Assembly (NCBI GenBank): GCA_034008185.1
Contig: CM067109.1
Location: forward strand, 55,414,301 to 55,478,300
Length of the DNA: 64,000 nucleotides
Source: Gorsachius magnificus
Lineage: Eukaryota; Chordata; Aves; Pelecaniformes; Ardeidae
Direction of reading: 5' to 3'
Shown: piece by piece, positions 50,101 through 63,468 of the stretch
Numbering within the stretch: the first letter of the stretch is position 1
Layout of the letters: each line of letters opens with the position of its first letter
The notes under the pieces: model-generated
The model's input: only the letters and a program-made list of their open reading frames with translations
What the model was told of the DNA's origin: nothing
The model's database searches: none
Program-made: the position numbers and the translations under genes

Positions 50101-52256
50101 AAGAAATACAATTCCCGGCAGTATCTTGCAAAAATAAGGTTGCCTGCAGCAAAGAGGGAGGCAGGTTAAAGCAGATTGCATCTTTAAAAAGAGACAACAA
50201 GGGTTTGGGGATTTTGTTACTTCTCAGAACAAAGGAGCATCAGACTCTTTGACTATCAAACACATGCTCAAGCTAATGCCTAGGCCACCCATAGACCCTC
50301 CTGCACAAGCTCAAACCTATGTGCATCAAAATTTACAGATGCTTATACAGAAAATAATATTTTACCTTAACTTCTTGAATTATGATGACTCATATGACCT
50401 TCTGGCATTTTAGTTATTAAAAAAAAGAATTCAGCCATAAATAAGCCATCAGGAAAACACAACAAACAATGGAAACAGTATGTAATACATGATGTCCCCA
50501 AATTAAAATGATAGCTAGCTTTTTTTATTCAAGATAAAATATTTGGTTTATACATGTCATTCATTTGTAGCTTATCTGCATGCAACTGAAAGGACTACTG
50601 GATAGGTGAAATACTTAAATAGGCTAACCATTTTTATACAACTGGTAGTGGATTAACAACTGCAAGAAATGTAGTTCTCTTTAGATGAATAACTTCATAA
50701 TCTTTTATCTACTGAAAACCAAATACATTTTAAGGAAATTATAAATATTCCTTTTATCTTTCCATGATAAACAGATTTACCGCAAACATTAACGTACCTA
50801 CTCACCACACATAATTTATAATAGAGGAAGAACTTGAAATGCTTTTATGTAAACAGTCATAGATTTTCCTATGGTTACTAAAAGGCTGTTTAAAACTCTT
50901 TAGTAGCAGGGGACCTTGAAAAACACTGTTTCTAGCAAATCTCAGTGTTTTCTTTAACTTCTGCACAATATTTACCCCCGACACCACTTTTGTCTCAAAT
51001 CCTTACATACACAATGTCTGTAATAAAAGCAAATATATTTTTATCATTTTCATATAAAGCAGGCCTTGGAATAGAAATGCAAACAAAGATACCGGTGTAA
51101 ATTAATGGAACCATCTTCCAGCTCCTGGAGCTTATCAAGTACTTTCAACCACCTCCATTCACTGAAAATGCCACCTTTACCCTAAATGACAGAACAGAAA
51201 GTATACAGGACCCCAAATATCATACAACAACCAGACTTCCATAACTACCACCAGCTGTTATTATAACTGATGAGCTAGGATGCACTCAAAAAAAAAAAGA
51301 GACACCGTTACACACTTGCGCTATGCCCTCTACTCACATAATGATATCTAGAGAAGGCTCTCAACTACAATGCAGGCTTTTGTCAAAGTTCACCCATCCG
51401 GAATTCAGGTTCAGTAAAGGAGAGACAAGACTCCAGATGTGATAATCTATTCATTAAAAGGATGTTTAGAGACTCGGAGTAAGCTTAATATTTAAAGTTC
51501 CTGGTCTGCCTGGGAAACTACTACAAGTCTCCCTGTTATATTAAGTCCTCCTAAGAGACAGGTCCTCCAAGAGCAAGACTGTAGTGCACAGCAAACACCA
51601 ACCGACAGACATTATGATATCCCTCAGGGAGCTACCTCATTTTATACATGATTCTGCATAACGAGACACAACGCACAAGCATTCTGGATTTTGGAATATC
51701 TAGAAATGTGTCAGGTTTTCACACTAGCCTGACTTTTGATTGCAAATTTCCTGAAGCAGATGTGTTAAAAACATGTTTCAGTCCTTTATGTAATCTTTCA
51801 TTGAAATGATGTTACATAGTTTATAAATTAATATCTAAGTCAAATATAATAGTTACACTTCCCACTTCTAATCCACAGATATCAAGGTGCCTCATAAAGA
51901 AGCATATTTATCAACTACATTTTAATGAGGGATAAAAGCTAAGTTAAAGTAGATTCATAGAAAAATTTCCATAGGTTTCAATGGAAGACATTATTGGAAT
52001 ATTTGGTTGGGAGCCACTGTGGAATAATTGATCTGTTGTGGCCATTACAGAAAAAAGAAACATGATTTACATCAAAATCTAATATCGCATACTCCAGCTG
52101 AAGTCACAGCTGTAGACATACGTGATGTAACAGAAAGCAACATCAAACATGCTTTTAAGATCTTCTAGCCTGGTAGAATAGGACTGCAGGAGTTGATATT
52201 ATGTCTCCTAACCCCCAATAAAGCAAAAAAGAATCCCAGACCACCATAACCAATTG

Positions 52257-52650
52257 ATGTGAAAGTTTATTATAACAATCAGTGGTAAAACATATTAAAG
52301 ATTGGCTATTAGTTCAGGAGGTCCTTTAGGCCCATGGTTCAGTCTAGATCTCTAGAACCAGCAACCAGGACACAACTTTATTAGTGTCCTGGTAAAGCAA
52401 GAAGATCTTAGGAAGGCCCAGGCACTGGATGCCCAGAAGAGAAGGCAATCCTCACGTCCAAAGAGGCTGCAACCTAGGAAACAAGACAGGAAAAAGACAC
52501 AGACACACAGATATGTAACTGATGGCGAGGGGCAATAGCCTGCAATGTTGGCAATAGCCAGAGCACAAGCTCTTGCTCTGAGTTCAGCAGCACAGGGGAC
52601 TGAACATGAGCCACCCACCTCACCTAGGGTCATGCCCAGAGGGTCCACAT
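52257..52650 (-). other. Possible solo LTR or terminal exon with AATAAA, minus strand
   Basis: This segment is GC-richer than its surroundings. On the minus strand it begins TGTGGACC, ends CTTTCACA (short TGTG...CACA inverted ends), and contains AATAAAG near 52380 and AATAAA near 52267. That is the shape of a solo LTR. I see no convincing target-site duplication, primer binding site or internal retroviral sequence. A 98-codon open frame (52648-52352) has a hydrophobic stretch but resembles nothing I know. A 3' terminal exon of a non-coding transcript is the main alternative. Confidence 0.25.
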
Positions 52651-52872
52651 GTGGGAAGGGAGCTCATCGTTTCAGCAGAAACTGAGCTCTGAGTCATGAA
52701 AAAGTTGCCAGATGAAAATTTGTCTAAAATATAAATTTCAATTTTAAAAGTGAAATAGTATCAGTTACCTGAGGTTTTACATGAAGGAAAAACATTACAT
52801 TTTTTGAGGTACTTCTAGTTTGTTTGGGAGCTTTACTTTTTCTTTTTTAAGTTTTTAACTGGCTGTAATTTA

Positions 52873-53331
52873 GAATCAGAGAATCACAGAATATTCTGAG
52901 TCAGAAGGGATCCACAAAGATCATCAAGTCCAACTCCTGACTCCACACAAGGCAACCTAAAAGTTAAACCATGTATCTAAGAGTGTCATCCAAAAACTTT
53001 TTGAACACACAACCTTGGGGGCATGGCCACTTCCCTGGGGAGCTTGTTCCAGCGCTTGACCACCTTCTCAGTGGAAAACCTTTTCCTACTATCCAATCTG
53101 AACTTCCCCTGATGAGCTTTAGCCATTCACTCTCTTGCATCCTATCATTGGACAGCCGAGAGGAGATCAGCACCTCCCACTCCGCTCCCCCTCATGAGTA
53201 AATTGTAGTCAGCAACAAAGTCACCCCTTAATTTCCTCTTCTCTGAGGTGAACAAACCTAGTACCCTTAGCTGCTCCTCCTAAGTCATGCCTTCTAGTCC
53301 TTTCACCATCTTTGTTGTCCTCCTTTGGACA
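52873..53331 (-). mobile_element. CR1 3' fragment, minus strand
   Basis: The inverted CR1 tail (AGAATCAGAGAATCACAGAA) starts at 52873. It is followed by the 3' UTR and C-terminal region in CR1 order: GATCATCAAGTCCAACTCC, CCCTGGGGAGCTTGTTCCAG, TTCTCAGTGGAAAACC, CTTTGTTGTCCTCCTTTGG. Several indels break the frame. Right edge estimated. Confidence 0.9.
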
Positions 53332-56300
53332 CAAAGCCTTTCCTTTTTTAAGGAAAGGTTGCAAAATGAAGCAGATGACCAATAACAGAAGGACAAACAT
53401 TCATCCAGTTGTGCTAGTAAATAGGACTATGCAGCATACACACTGTGACTAAGTAGCTTGAACAGTTAATCTGGAACACAAACTCATTTTTCTCCCTGAA
53501 GAATATGTCGGCACAAACCAACACTGGGCTACGGTCACATAGAGGTGTCGGGTAAAAGGCAGAAAAATGAAATATTTTCCTTTACCTCCAACCCCATACC
53601 TTTTGAAAAAATTCAGTAGCATTCTTAAAGGATTAACTCTCTTACACTCTGTGTTCAATTATGGCAGTCCTTACAAAAAGAAAAAAAATATAATGAAAAT
53701 ATTTCTAGTTTTTGCTGAGCTGCAAATACAGCAAACCCAGAAATTGCCAAGCTGCTGAGAGGCTTTGGTTGGACAAAATAGAGAGCTGTCCCAAGAAGCT
53801 GAAGGGCCTGCATCAAATGTCTTTTTTTTTTTCTCTAAATAGAAAAAGATTATCAAGAAGGTATATGAAAGACAAAATTCATTTCCTGAAAGGCTCACCG
53901 AGACTATAGCTCAGAGAAAGGGCATACCTCAGATGAGGTGGTGATGGCCAAAAGAAAAGCCCTCGTAAGGACTCAAAATGCTCCTATTTTGCAACCAGTC
54001 CAGGCCACAACTGGCAGACTTCCTTGCCTCTCATGCTATTACCACAGGTATGGGAACGCCCCTAAGGCTGGAAGTCATAGAGCTGCAGGTGAGATGCCGT
54101 GGGAGGACACCACCAGATGTCGTGAGGGTGAAAGCCATACAGCAGGCCCCTGAAGTCAGAGTACCTCTGTGCCCAGACAGCTGGGACTGCCAGGCAGAAA
54201 AGACTGATGGTATATTCCTTAAGTCTCAAATATTTCAGTGCCACCAAGGTGGGTCAATATTTCAGTGAGAGATAAGAAGACAAACCTAAATGCTCCCCGA
54301 TCATTTCACATGCTTCCTTCTCAAGAAATCTTACTACCACAGTGTGAACAACGGGGTTGGGAAACAGGGGATAATCACGAGGGATTATCAAAACCTGCTC
54401 ACATGACCAAGCACATCATGGAACACATCCCTACTAAGAAGAAGTAGCTATCCTGTAGTTTCAAAAGAATATGGAGTTGCTTGTCCCTTTGTGTGTGTGC
54501 TTCTGCTGCTAAGTAACTGCCTCCCACCAGTCCAGCAATGGCTGGAATTCAGCAATAAATAAAGTTTTCACTGGACTATGCCTGTGGTTTGTCAAGTGCA
54601 CTGGACAAAGGTGCTATATAAATGTCACTAGTTATTTTAGGTGACTGCCTAAGGGAAAGCTGCTATAAATTATGTCAGGACTAAGTGTTATCACATAGGT
54701 AGCAGCAGTCACATTATCCTTCTAGGTCCCCAGAAAAGTATTCAGCACTCTCCTCTCATAACTGATGAAAAGTTACACAGGGGCAACCAAGCACAGGTGC
54801 CTGTGCTCTATTATGTACATGCAAGATGCAGGAAAGCAAAGGATTGCTGTCTTTTGTTTTGTTGGGTTTTTTTGGGTTTTTTTAGTGTGGCAGATATAGT
54901 CAGCCTCATGACTATTTTCTGCAGAAGAAAATTCTTCCAAGCATTTGTCTCATTTCTTCTGGGAACCCCTACTGGCCTGCTGCATTCCACCTGGGTACCA
55001 TTCCAGGTACCTAACTTCATTTGCATCAGACTCTTCTTTTTTTCATACCTAGAACTGGTGTAAGACCACACAAAACTCAGTTCATGATTTTCTTGTGTTG
55101 TTACCATTGCACACTGGTACATTAAATAAGTAAGTTAGTTGGTATGAAATGACTCTCATGTGATACATCAAGCCTGTACATGCATGTTCACATTCTTCCA
55201 GCTGCGGACTTACCCAGCCTGAAGTATACAAATACTTGTGGCAGGATCAGAAATTCTCCTTTTGCTAGGCATTAAGAAAAGAAATACCTGATCTAGAAGA
55301 CAAGGCTGGTAAAATTTAGCCTGGTGTGAGAAGGCTGCCTGTGTTTCACATGGAATATTTTGGCTTTTAATACCATTTTCCCTTACTCTTCCTGACATGG
55401 TAAGTGAAAGGATCCTCAGCAATCCTTGTCCTCAAGCCTCATCTCTCACAGGCTGCACAGGAGCAGCCAGTACAACTGACTATGCCAAGCTGTAATCATC
55501 TTGCCTCCCTCCTGTGCAGCCAAAATCATCTTCCCTCTCCTCCCTTGCTGTTATTCTGAGCAGTTTATGGCTATCAGTCTGCATAGCTGCAGTCTGGGAC
55601 ACTCCACCGAACAAAAGTGCTATGGACATGACCAGCAACAGGCATGGAGAAGCATCTGCCATACCTACAAGCTCAAAAAAATCCAAACACTTCGACTTGT
55701 AAAAGAAAACAGATCACCTGTCTGGGCTAATGGAGTACAAACTGACTCTAAGTAGGCTGGAACACACTGCATTAGAGCTTGAATAATGTGCAGTTTTCTT
55801 TTTAACTATTGTTTTTAGGTAAGCAGTGTCATAATAGACCTAGTGAGAAGTGCTCACTTTTCAGCTGCAGAGACACTCCAAATGAGTGTTTTCTGTTTGA
55901 CGGCCCTTCTCTCCCACCCTCTTCACCCATCTTACTTCTTTCCCTCCCTCCCACCAAACTTTTTGATTCCATTACCATTATGCTTCCTTTATATATGCAG
56001 GTCAAGCACGCAGGAAGCAATGGAAGAGACCTATGGGCTATGGACGCCAGTGCCCTGCTATCACACGCACCTCTTCATAAATGTATCGCACTCCATCTTA
56101 AAAGCAGTCTGCTTTTTTCTCGGTGGTCTCTGGATACAAAACCTGCTCCAGGGCCTCCCTCCTCTAACAGGAGCCTCTTTAATTCCAGGCTACACTGTTT
56201 TCCTCACTTTTTTTTTTTCATACTAGCATTATCTTTCAGTTGCAATACCTTTTCACCCTTGATGAATAGACATTTGAAGTGTTTTTAGACAACATTTGTA

Positions 56301-56379
56301 TCTGCTCGCGGCCTGCCACTTTGCTAGATTAAAAGGATGTAGGCTTTTCTTACATGACACATTCTCCATTCCCTTGATT
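53332..56379. other. Intergenic, several chance open frames
   Basis: Relatively GC-rich for the window, which keeps several frames open by chance, including 55809-56288 (159 codons, rich in S, P and L from CT-rich DNA). None has a recognisable domain. Confidence 0.55.
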
Positions 56380-56660
56380 TTCGAGTCTGCCCGGTAGGCC
56401 CTTCTCCCTATCAGTCCCATTTTCAATTAAGTTTTTTGAACACAGGTGACCAAGTTTGTACTCACTATTCCAGGCGAGGTCTCGGCAGTGCCTTGTGTAA
56501 TGGCAGCAATACTTCCCTCTCTCTGCTGCAAATGCCTCTCCTGACACATCCTAAATCACATTTGTCTTTTTCATGGCTGTGTCCTGCTGGCACACTGAGC
56601 CCAGCCAGGTTTCCCAGCTCCTTCTACTCCTCCATCATTTCCAGCTGATGAGCACCTGTG
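56380..56660 (-). mobile_element. Ancient CR1/L3-like fragment (middle of ORF2 3' region), minus strand
   Basis: On the plus strand, TACTCACTATTCCAGGCGAG, GGCAGTGCCTTGTGTAATGG, ATACTTCCCTCTCTCTGCTG and CTCTCCTGACACATCC follow the order of an old amniote CR1 family also common in turtles and crocodilians. The later CTCCATCATTTCCAGCTGATG block agrees. No tail is preserved. It is older than the other copies here. Confidence 0.65.
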
Positions 56661-57394
56661 AAACTTTGTAAAGCAGAAGGGTCAGCTATGCAGAGGACTG
56701 CTCCTACTGCATTTCTTTATTTAAGACTGCTCAGAGGAAGAAAGAGGCATAAATGAGTCTGTAACAGCTGTCACAGCAGTTGTTACAGCCAGCCAAATCC
56801 TGTGAACACTTTCTATTCCCATTCACTGAGCAACCCCTGAGATCAAGACCAAGCCACAAGCAACAGCATCTCTCAAGCACTGAATACCAGCTTCAGAAAG
56901 GTTCTCAGTGGGGGAGGAAGGAGTAAGAAAATAGCAGCAGAGTCACACACAATCCCCAAAACCCCTAAAAGTGATATGATGTAGAGAAGCTGTTCTGTTT
57001 CTTAAAATGCCTGAATGAAATAAGCTAATTTGCAATGGATGTGGGAATTTCTTTAATCAAAGACGTGTGCATACGTAAATGGGAGGATGACATTCAAGTT
57101 TCTTTGGAAAAAGTATTTTCTTTGAAATATTAACATCACTGCCCACACTTAGGAAATTCTACTGTAAAATGAGCAGGGTTTTTTTGTATAATATTGCTTC
57201 ATGTGTCGAAGAAGAGAAACCCTGGTAACTATCCTCATTCTTTCAGCATCACTGTTTTTTCTAAGATGGAAGGCCATGCTATCATTAATACCACAAGAGG
57301 ATTCATGTTTGTTTATTCTAAAATGAATGTAAATTGGACTTCATACATAACACCTTAAAGCCATGCTGAAACACTAGGAAGTCTATGATCTTAT
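56661..57394. other. Intergenic spacer between two CR1 fragments
   Basis: Nothing recognisable seen. Confidence 0.6.
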
Positions 57395-57698
57395 TCTGAG
57401 AGGAGGGTGTAGTGAGGTGGGTGTCAGTCTCACCTCCCAAGTAGCAAGGGATAGGACACGAGGAAATGGCCTCAAGATGTGCCAGGGGAGGTTGAGATTA
57501 GATATTACAAAAAATTTCTTCTCTGAAAGGGTTATCAGGCACTGGAAGGTGCTACCCAGGGAAGTGATTGAGTCCCCATCCCTGGAGGTATTTAAAAGGT
57601 GGGTAGACGAGGTGCTTAAAGACATGGTTTACTAGTGGACAGGTACGGTTGGACTCGATGATCTTAAAGGTCTTTTCCAGCCAAATGATTCTATGATC
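57395..57698 (+). mobile_element. CR1 3' fragment, plus strand
   Basis: A 5'-truncated copy starting at GAGGAGGGTGTAGTGAGGTG. The frame at 57417-57635 reads [20 protein letters not shown] and ends in [12 protein letters not shown]. The 3' UTR has GGTTGGACTCGATGATCTTA and ends ATTCTATGATCTT. It closely resembles the nested copy at 19018-19462 and probably belongs to the same young subfamily. Confidence 0.93.
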
Positions 57699-60600
57699 TT
57701 CATACCATGTATTTTAGGATTTTTTTTTCTCCTCACTCCAGAAGACTGACAGTTTATAATGCAGTGGTGCAAGTGCCTTATTTGCACACTTACAGTGCTT
57801 GATAAAGGGGTTGAAATGCTTGATTCCCCAGAGGTCCTCGTTTTTTCCCCAACAGAAAATGTCTCCCTGTATTTCAATACAGCTGTGACAAATTTTTCTA
57901 AATAACGGATATCTAGCCTTTAGATACTGCCTTTCATGCAGAAGAATGTAAAAACACTTTACAGAGGGCTCATGCAAATCATTTCACTACATGCCAGGTA
58001 GCACAGAGTGGAGCTTGGAATCAGAAGTGGAGCAGTCCGTTCTATGTGGCACCTCCTGTCCGTGGCCTCGGGACCCGACTCATCCCCATGCACCATTTCT
58101 TGCATCAAACACATCCCAAATTACACTAAAAAAATCAAGACTGAATTGTTGAAATCCCTCAATTTTTCCCTAAGCTATACTAGATAGACATCCAAATGCA
58201 TTCAAATATTCTGCCAAAAATGCATATTGCTTTTGCTCAGGAAATGCAGTAACACCTTTGACCATCAAGTCACGTTGACTTTCATGTATGTCAATAGCAC
58301 TGTCTAAAACCTGGCTTTTAATAGCAGCCCTATCACCTATCTCCATTTATAGTATAACTGTGGATTTTGCCACAGCACATTTGTTATAAAATTCTTCAGA
58401 AATAGTGACAATAAAACCAAGACAATTACTCCGCCAAGCACTAGTGTTGGGTATTTTTTAAAGAATTTATTTGATTGAAAGGTAAAGATTAGCTTTAAAT
58501 TCCTCCACCCCTTCTTTTATTTCAATATGAAAAGAAGGTGTAATACAGATGCTTACCTTGATATGACATTAAAAGACAGTTTGGGTCAATATAATTACTG
58601 TAGAACAGCAGAATTTTTTTTTAAATCCTTAAATATTTGTACTTACTGATTTTACCCTTCAGATGCATTTTAGCATTCTGGGTAATCGGCAAAGTCCAAA
58701 CCACTGATGCAGAAGTAACTATGAGACAGTCCCTCCCTTATCGTGTATACTATGTATACAATGTCATAGGTTAATCCCCCCCAAAACAAGAAAAAAAATG
58801 CATTTCTGCAACAACATTTTAGAACGTAACCATGTGAGTCAAAGTGACTTCCCAGAAGAGCTTCTTTGCACTTGACGGCAGGTTTACGGACATGTTGTAA
58901 ATGTCAGACTACACCATTTTTAATAAAAAAAGACACTATAATACTGTTTCCTTGTAACCAGGACAGAAAATCATTTGGTAAGAGTAAGAACATTTATTGG
59001 TTTTGACATAAAAATTTCTTGCTGTGAGGTGGAAACACTGTACTCCAAATACCGGAAGAAACGTGAAATCTCAAGGGTTATGTTCAGTAACTCTTGGTTC
59101 AAAAGCAGACACGGCAGGTGCATTATTTAAGAGCTTGTCAGAGATGATCTTCTACAGCACACTACTCCAGGATTCATCTCCTGCTATGCCTGGGAAGGGG
59201 CATCTCATGTAAATACATGGCAGAACTGGCTGTCTGCACATCAAGCCCATACTGCCCAGCCCTCTTTGATATCACTGTGGCCACTACAAAATATTCATAT
59301 CAGGAAAGGTCTTCAGTACTGAATGCAACTACTCCTCCCACATACCCCACGTTAGAGCAGCTCTTTGGCTGAGCTCTTCAGAGTGCATTCGCTCTGAAAA
59401 ATTCAAAGCGACATTCTTCTCAGTAGCCATACTTGATGTTCTGAAGCATATTTTGTATTACTGTATTCAGTAATTTGGTGCTACGAAAATGAGGTTTATT
59501 CAATGGAAATGAGAAACAGTTGCAGCCCAAGCTACTGCTTTGAATTTCCTGACTCCTGCACAAACAAAAAACTTGAGCATATTTTATTTAACAATTTTTT
59601 TTTTTTTTTTGCTTTTCATTCTTTTAGAGCATAAATCCTTGAGTAGAAGCTAGTCACAACAGGTTTTCAGTAGGGATGATCACAAATAAACACGCTAGTA
59701 GAAAACCAGAAGAGGCTCAGAGGACCAAACTGTTAAAACCAAACCAAAACAAAAAAATCCAATCAAACCAGGTTGATTGATACAGGAAAATCACACATGG
59801 TAAAATATATATTTTCTTCTTTTTTATGTAACTGAGTAGCTTAAAAAGAAATAGGAGAGAAAAATCACTTTCAGCTAAGAACAAGCAGGAGAAATACAAT
59901 TTAAAATTGTGTACTTTTAGAGAACACTATTTTGATGGAAAGTGCTTCCCTTAAACATGTCTATGCTGGCTAGTCAGAAAGGATACAAAGATTAGAAAGA
60001 AATGGCTTTCCTAATGTATCATTGCACTAAACAACATTTGAGAGGGAAAGAATACAGAGAAAGCAATGGTTGCACCTTGAATATGTAGTATGCTGGCCAC
60101 ATGTTTGTGGCACAGAAAACATTGGTAACAAAACATTTTGTGCAAGATTGTGCTCTGCAGTGGTGAGAGAAACTAAAGAATGAAAAAGAAAGGTGACCCT
60201 ATATATGCTTAACTGAAAAACAGAAAGTAGCTCTGTACCATCTCTCACCGGCACTGAATGCTGAAGGGGAAAAAAATTAGGATGATTACACATTTCACTG
60301 CAGTAATCCTGGATTAAAGCATTTAATTCTTAGACTGTTTACAACCCATCAATACAAACATTAATAAGCAGATATATGGCAGGCTGCTTTAAAAGTATAT
60401 TACTTCGCTGTCAAAACTAGCTCTGGTATAAATTCAGGAGTATGCAATGTTTTATTCTTTTTATAAGAAGGCTTTATCTTAGGTGTTTTAAGTAATCTCT
60501 TATGCCTGAACTACTACATAAAAATATAACATCCTGTGCAAACATTAAGTAGTGGTTTCTCTTTTGTTAGTAAATGGAGTACATCCTACCCTTTTAAATT

Positions 60601-61699
60601 TTTGAATGCCTTTGAAAATAAAAGGTGCCTCCAATATAATAACAGGTAAATTATATCTCTTCAGACAAGAGTACCAATTAACAGAAAGCATCTGTACCAT
60701 GTTTACCTTTATAAAGCACTACAGTACTAAGTAGCACAGAACCTCAATACGAGTGAGAACTTACATTATTCTGGGGAACATCTGGAAAATTCTTCACTGT
60801 TAACTCTAAGGAAACCAATAGCTCTCAGGGGAACTTGCCTCTACACTCTCCTCCATCAACAAGTACTATCCAGTCACGCACAGCACAGGTAAATGACCTC
60901 ATCAGCTTATGCCTTGTTTTGGCATTTCAAAAAAACCCACAAAACTTGGGTTCATGTACTAGCAATCACCGCGGGCTGGCATGCCACAGCAAGACACGCT
61001 TACACGCCTGGGAACATCCAATACACACAATGTCGCTTTTCAGAAATGGGTTATGGGAGAAAGACTTCATTTCGATTTCCCACTGGATTTTTTCCATTTG
61101 CAATTCTCCTGTTATGATTAGCAAAACTCCTCCCACCCCCTGTCCCCCCAGTAGTGAACAAATTAATTTCCCTGAATTCACTTTAACCTGTGTTTATCTC
61201 AATGGAAGCTGGGTTAACTTCTTGATCTAAAACCAACAGTAGTCAAGAGAAGCCTTTCCACAGGAATGAACGGGTTTTAGCTTTGGATGGGGATACCCAG
61301 GTGTGATGCTGCAGTGCAACACCACTCCCCATGTCCTGCTGAGCTCCGCATACTTCAGCAGGCATGGGAGCAGGAATTGTTCCCAATTTCACTCTCTCCA
61401 AGGTATGGGATAATGTAAAGCTTTGTATCAGCTGTGAAACCGCACAAACGGGAGGTGGCAAACTCCTAGGTGACACGGCCAAAGTCTTGTGGCTGATGCC
61501 ACCAAGAGTTCAGAATCACTGCAGTCAGGTAACCTGGGAAAACATAAATCCATTCATTTTGCTAGCTCGGAGAAATCTTGTGAAACTCTACATTGTCTTT
61601 CAGTGACAAAACTACAAAGTATCTGTAGTGGCACGCTCTGTGACTGAACACCTGTTGCCTTTACAGCCAGCCTTCTGCACACATATAGTTGAGATTATG
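57699..61699. other. Downstream flank of the TLE gene
   Basis: No gene and no recognisable transposon. An AATAAA on the minus strand at 60456-60451 could mark a distal 3' end of the TLE transcript, giving a UTR of about 2.9 kb; there is no other support. Complex sequence at 60290-60560 may be conserved. Confidence 0.5.
59595..59610. repeat. T16 homopolymer
   Basis: Sixteen T in a row. A minus-strand poly(A) tail of a retroposon is conceivable, but no body is recognisable. Confidence 0.75.
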
Positions 61700-62169
61700 A
61701 CACACAAAAACAATGAGGGAGGGGGGGAAAAAATATAGAAAAATGCATCTTAGAAGTTACTTATGTTTAATGCTTAAAAGTCTGAATGCACAAACAATAA
61801 TCTACCATTATAGAAGTACTGGTGGTCAATACAATGCATTAGAACTATGTACAATGACACAGTTTAGTATCAAAATCTTTCTACAATGTAGAGTATTACG
61901 AAACCGTTAATGACATCAAACACTAAGCACTTAAGACACCATTTTTTGCTACCACATTTGGAACTTCAATGAACAGTCCATTTTAACTTGCAGCATCAAT
62001 CCATTTCTAGTATGAAATTAAGTAATTTTCTACTTATACAATAAGATTTATCTACACGGGTCTTTTGATTTTGATCCATAGCAGCAAAGGCACTGTACAT
62101 CAGCAGATCCACAGACTTAAAGATTTTCTTTAAAGCATTCAAAAAAAAAGTCACAGATCATAGTTTAAC

Positions 62170-62184
62170 AGCAACAACAACAAC
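62170..62184. repeat. Short (CAA)n microsatellite
   Basis: Four or five CAA units in the presumed TLE 3' flank, giving GTT repeats on the transcribed strand. Too short to be informative. Confidence 0.6.
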
Positions 62185-62903
62185 ATAAAAAGATAACACG
62201 TTGTCTCTGGCACAATGGCTCAGTCTGCGTCCGTTTTAGGGACATCCAATCAAGACTTGGATTGAACTGCTGGCGAACAAAGCAAGTCCTTATCCCAATG
62301 AGAATCCATTCCTTTTTATATGTTGGAATGAGTACTCTTGTAAATCCTACCTCAGAGGTCATTGCTTTTGTAGTTTGTATATTGGTAGGCATCCATTCTT
62401 ATTTCAGTGCAGTTTCCAAAGAACATATCAAATATTTTTCATAATCTCTTGTAATTGAAAAATTGCCCAAAGACACATATCCCCATTTTCAAGGAAACAT
62501 TGCAAAAGTTTCCAGAAGTAACAAAGGTGATTCTTTGAGGCAACTTATTGTACTCTCTACAATATAACAAAGAGAGGTGTTTATATTAAAAAACCTAGCT
62601 TGACACCAAAATGCTTTATGTTTATCGACAGAAAAGCATTGAGAACAAATCTGTACACAAGATGCTATATTAACATTGCAAATATATAAATTAGCACATT
62701 CTTACTTAAAGTGAATTTAATTTAGATGTGAACTGAATTTGCCATTCATCACAGGCATGTAGATTACTGGCTACAGTTTGCAATTTCCTAAGTTTCCAAG
62801 ACTGTCTAAAATAGTTAAGATACAGCATCTTCCCACCAAATAATTATACTGTAATAACACTTAGAGGTCTCATCCAAGAACAGGACTAAAAAATATAACA
62901 AAG

Positions 62904-62909
62904 TTTATT
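62904..62909 (-). promoter_or_regulatory. Candidate poly(A) signal AATAAA (second)
   Basis: AATAAA on the minus strand about 450 nt after the TLE stop, followed by T-rich sequence. It lies only three bases beyond the in-frame stop of the exon-like reading frame at 62913-62993. Confidence 0.35.
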
Positions 62910-63049
62910 TTTTTAAATAGAAACTACAAGTCTATTTAGTGTAGCTTTAACTATCTGCTGAACATCCTTCTCCAAGATCCCCAATTTATCCACCTGCAAA
63001 AACACAAAGTATACAATGCACCTTTCAAACTAAAGCCGGGCCAGACAGC

Positions 63050-63055
63050 TTTATT
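63050..63055 (-). promoter_or_regulatory. Candidate poly(A) signal AATAAA (proximal)
   Basis: AATAAA on the minus strand, about 306 nt downstream of the TLE stop. A GT-rich stretch (near 63025-63000) follows within 25-50 nt, as expected for a cleavage site around 63035. Usage is inferred. Confidence 0.4.
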
Positions 63056-63360
63056 TAGTCAGTTCATTGTTAGAAAGCCTTCTTTAAACAAAATAAATAC
63101 ATTACAGCTATAATACATAATTAAAGAGTCAAGTTCACTGTTAAGTATGCTTATTCCATCTTCTTCCAAGTAGATATCTGACAATTTGGTATCACAAGTT
63201 CTTAATGAGCATTCACAAATCAATAGCAAGTTAAGAAGGTAAAAATAAATTCCACAACTGTGATGAGCATTTAAGTTTTCAGTTTAGAAAGGAAAAAAAA
63301 AAAAAGGAACATACAGCAAAGTGCTAGGAGAAGGAGTTCGGTCTGCATTCAGATTTGTCT

Positions 63361-63468
<108 letters not shown>

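Larger units (their letters stand above)
41068..52256. other. Long intergenic stretch with simple repeats only
   Basis: No gene or transposon recognised. It holds the homopolymers and microsatellites listed separately, the perfect hairpin at 46650-46677, and an octamer ATGCAAAT at 46543-46550 within otherwise complex sequence. Confidence 0.6.
61700..63360 (-). other. Probable 3' untranslated region and immediate downstream flank of the TLE gene
   Basis: The sequence follows the TLE stop codon on the minus strand. It has no repeats from known families and no long open frame. Candidate AATAAA signals lie at 63055-63050 and 62909-62904, with an AU-rich TATTTAT-type element near 63089-63100 and a Pumilio-type TGTACATA at 61853-61846. 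The true 3' end cannot be fixed from sequence. A short UTR of about 330 nt or one longer than 1 kb are both possible. Confidence 0.5.

Noticed and set aside
55809..56288. 159-codon plus-strand open frame
   Set aside because: Composition (S, P, L, F-rich) reflects CT-rich DNA lacking stops; a second frame is also open over the same bases; no family resemblance.
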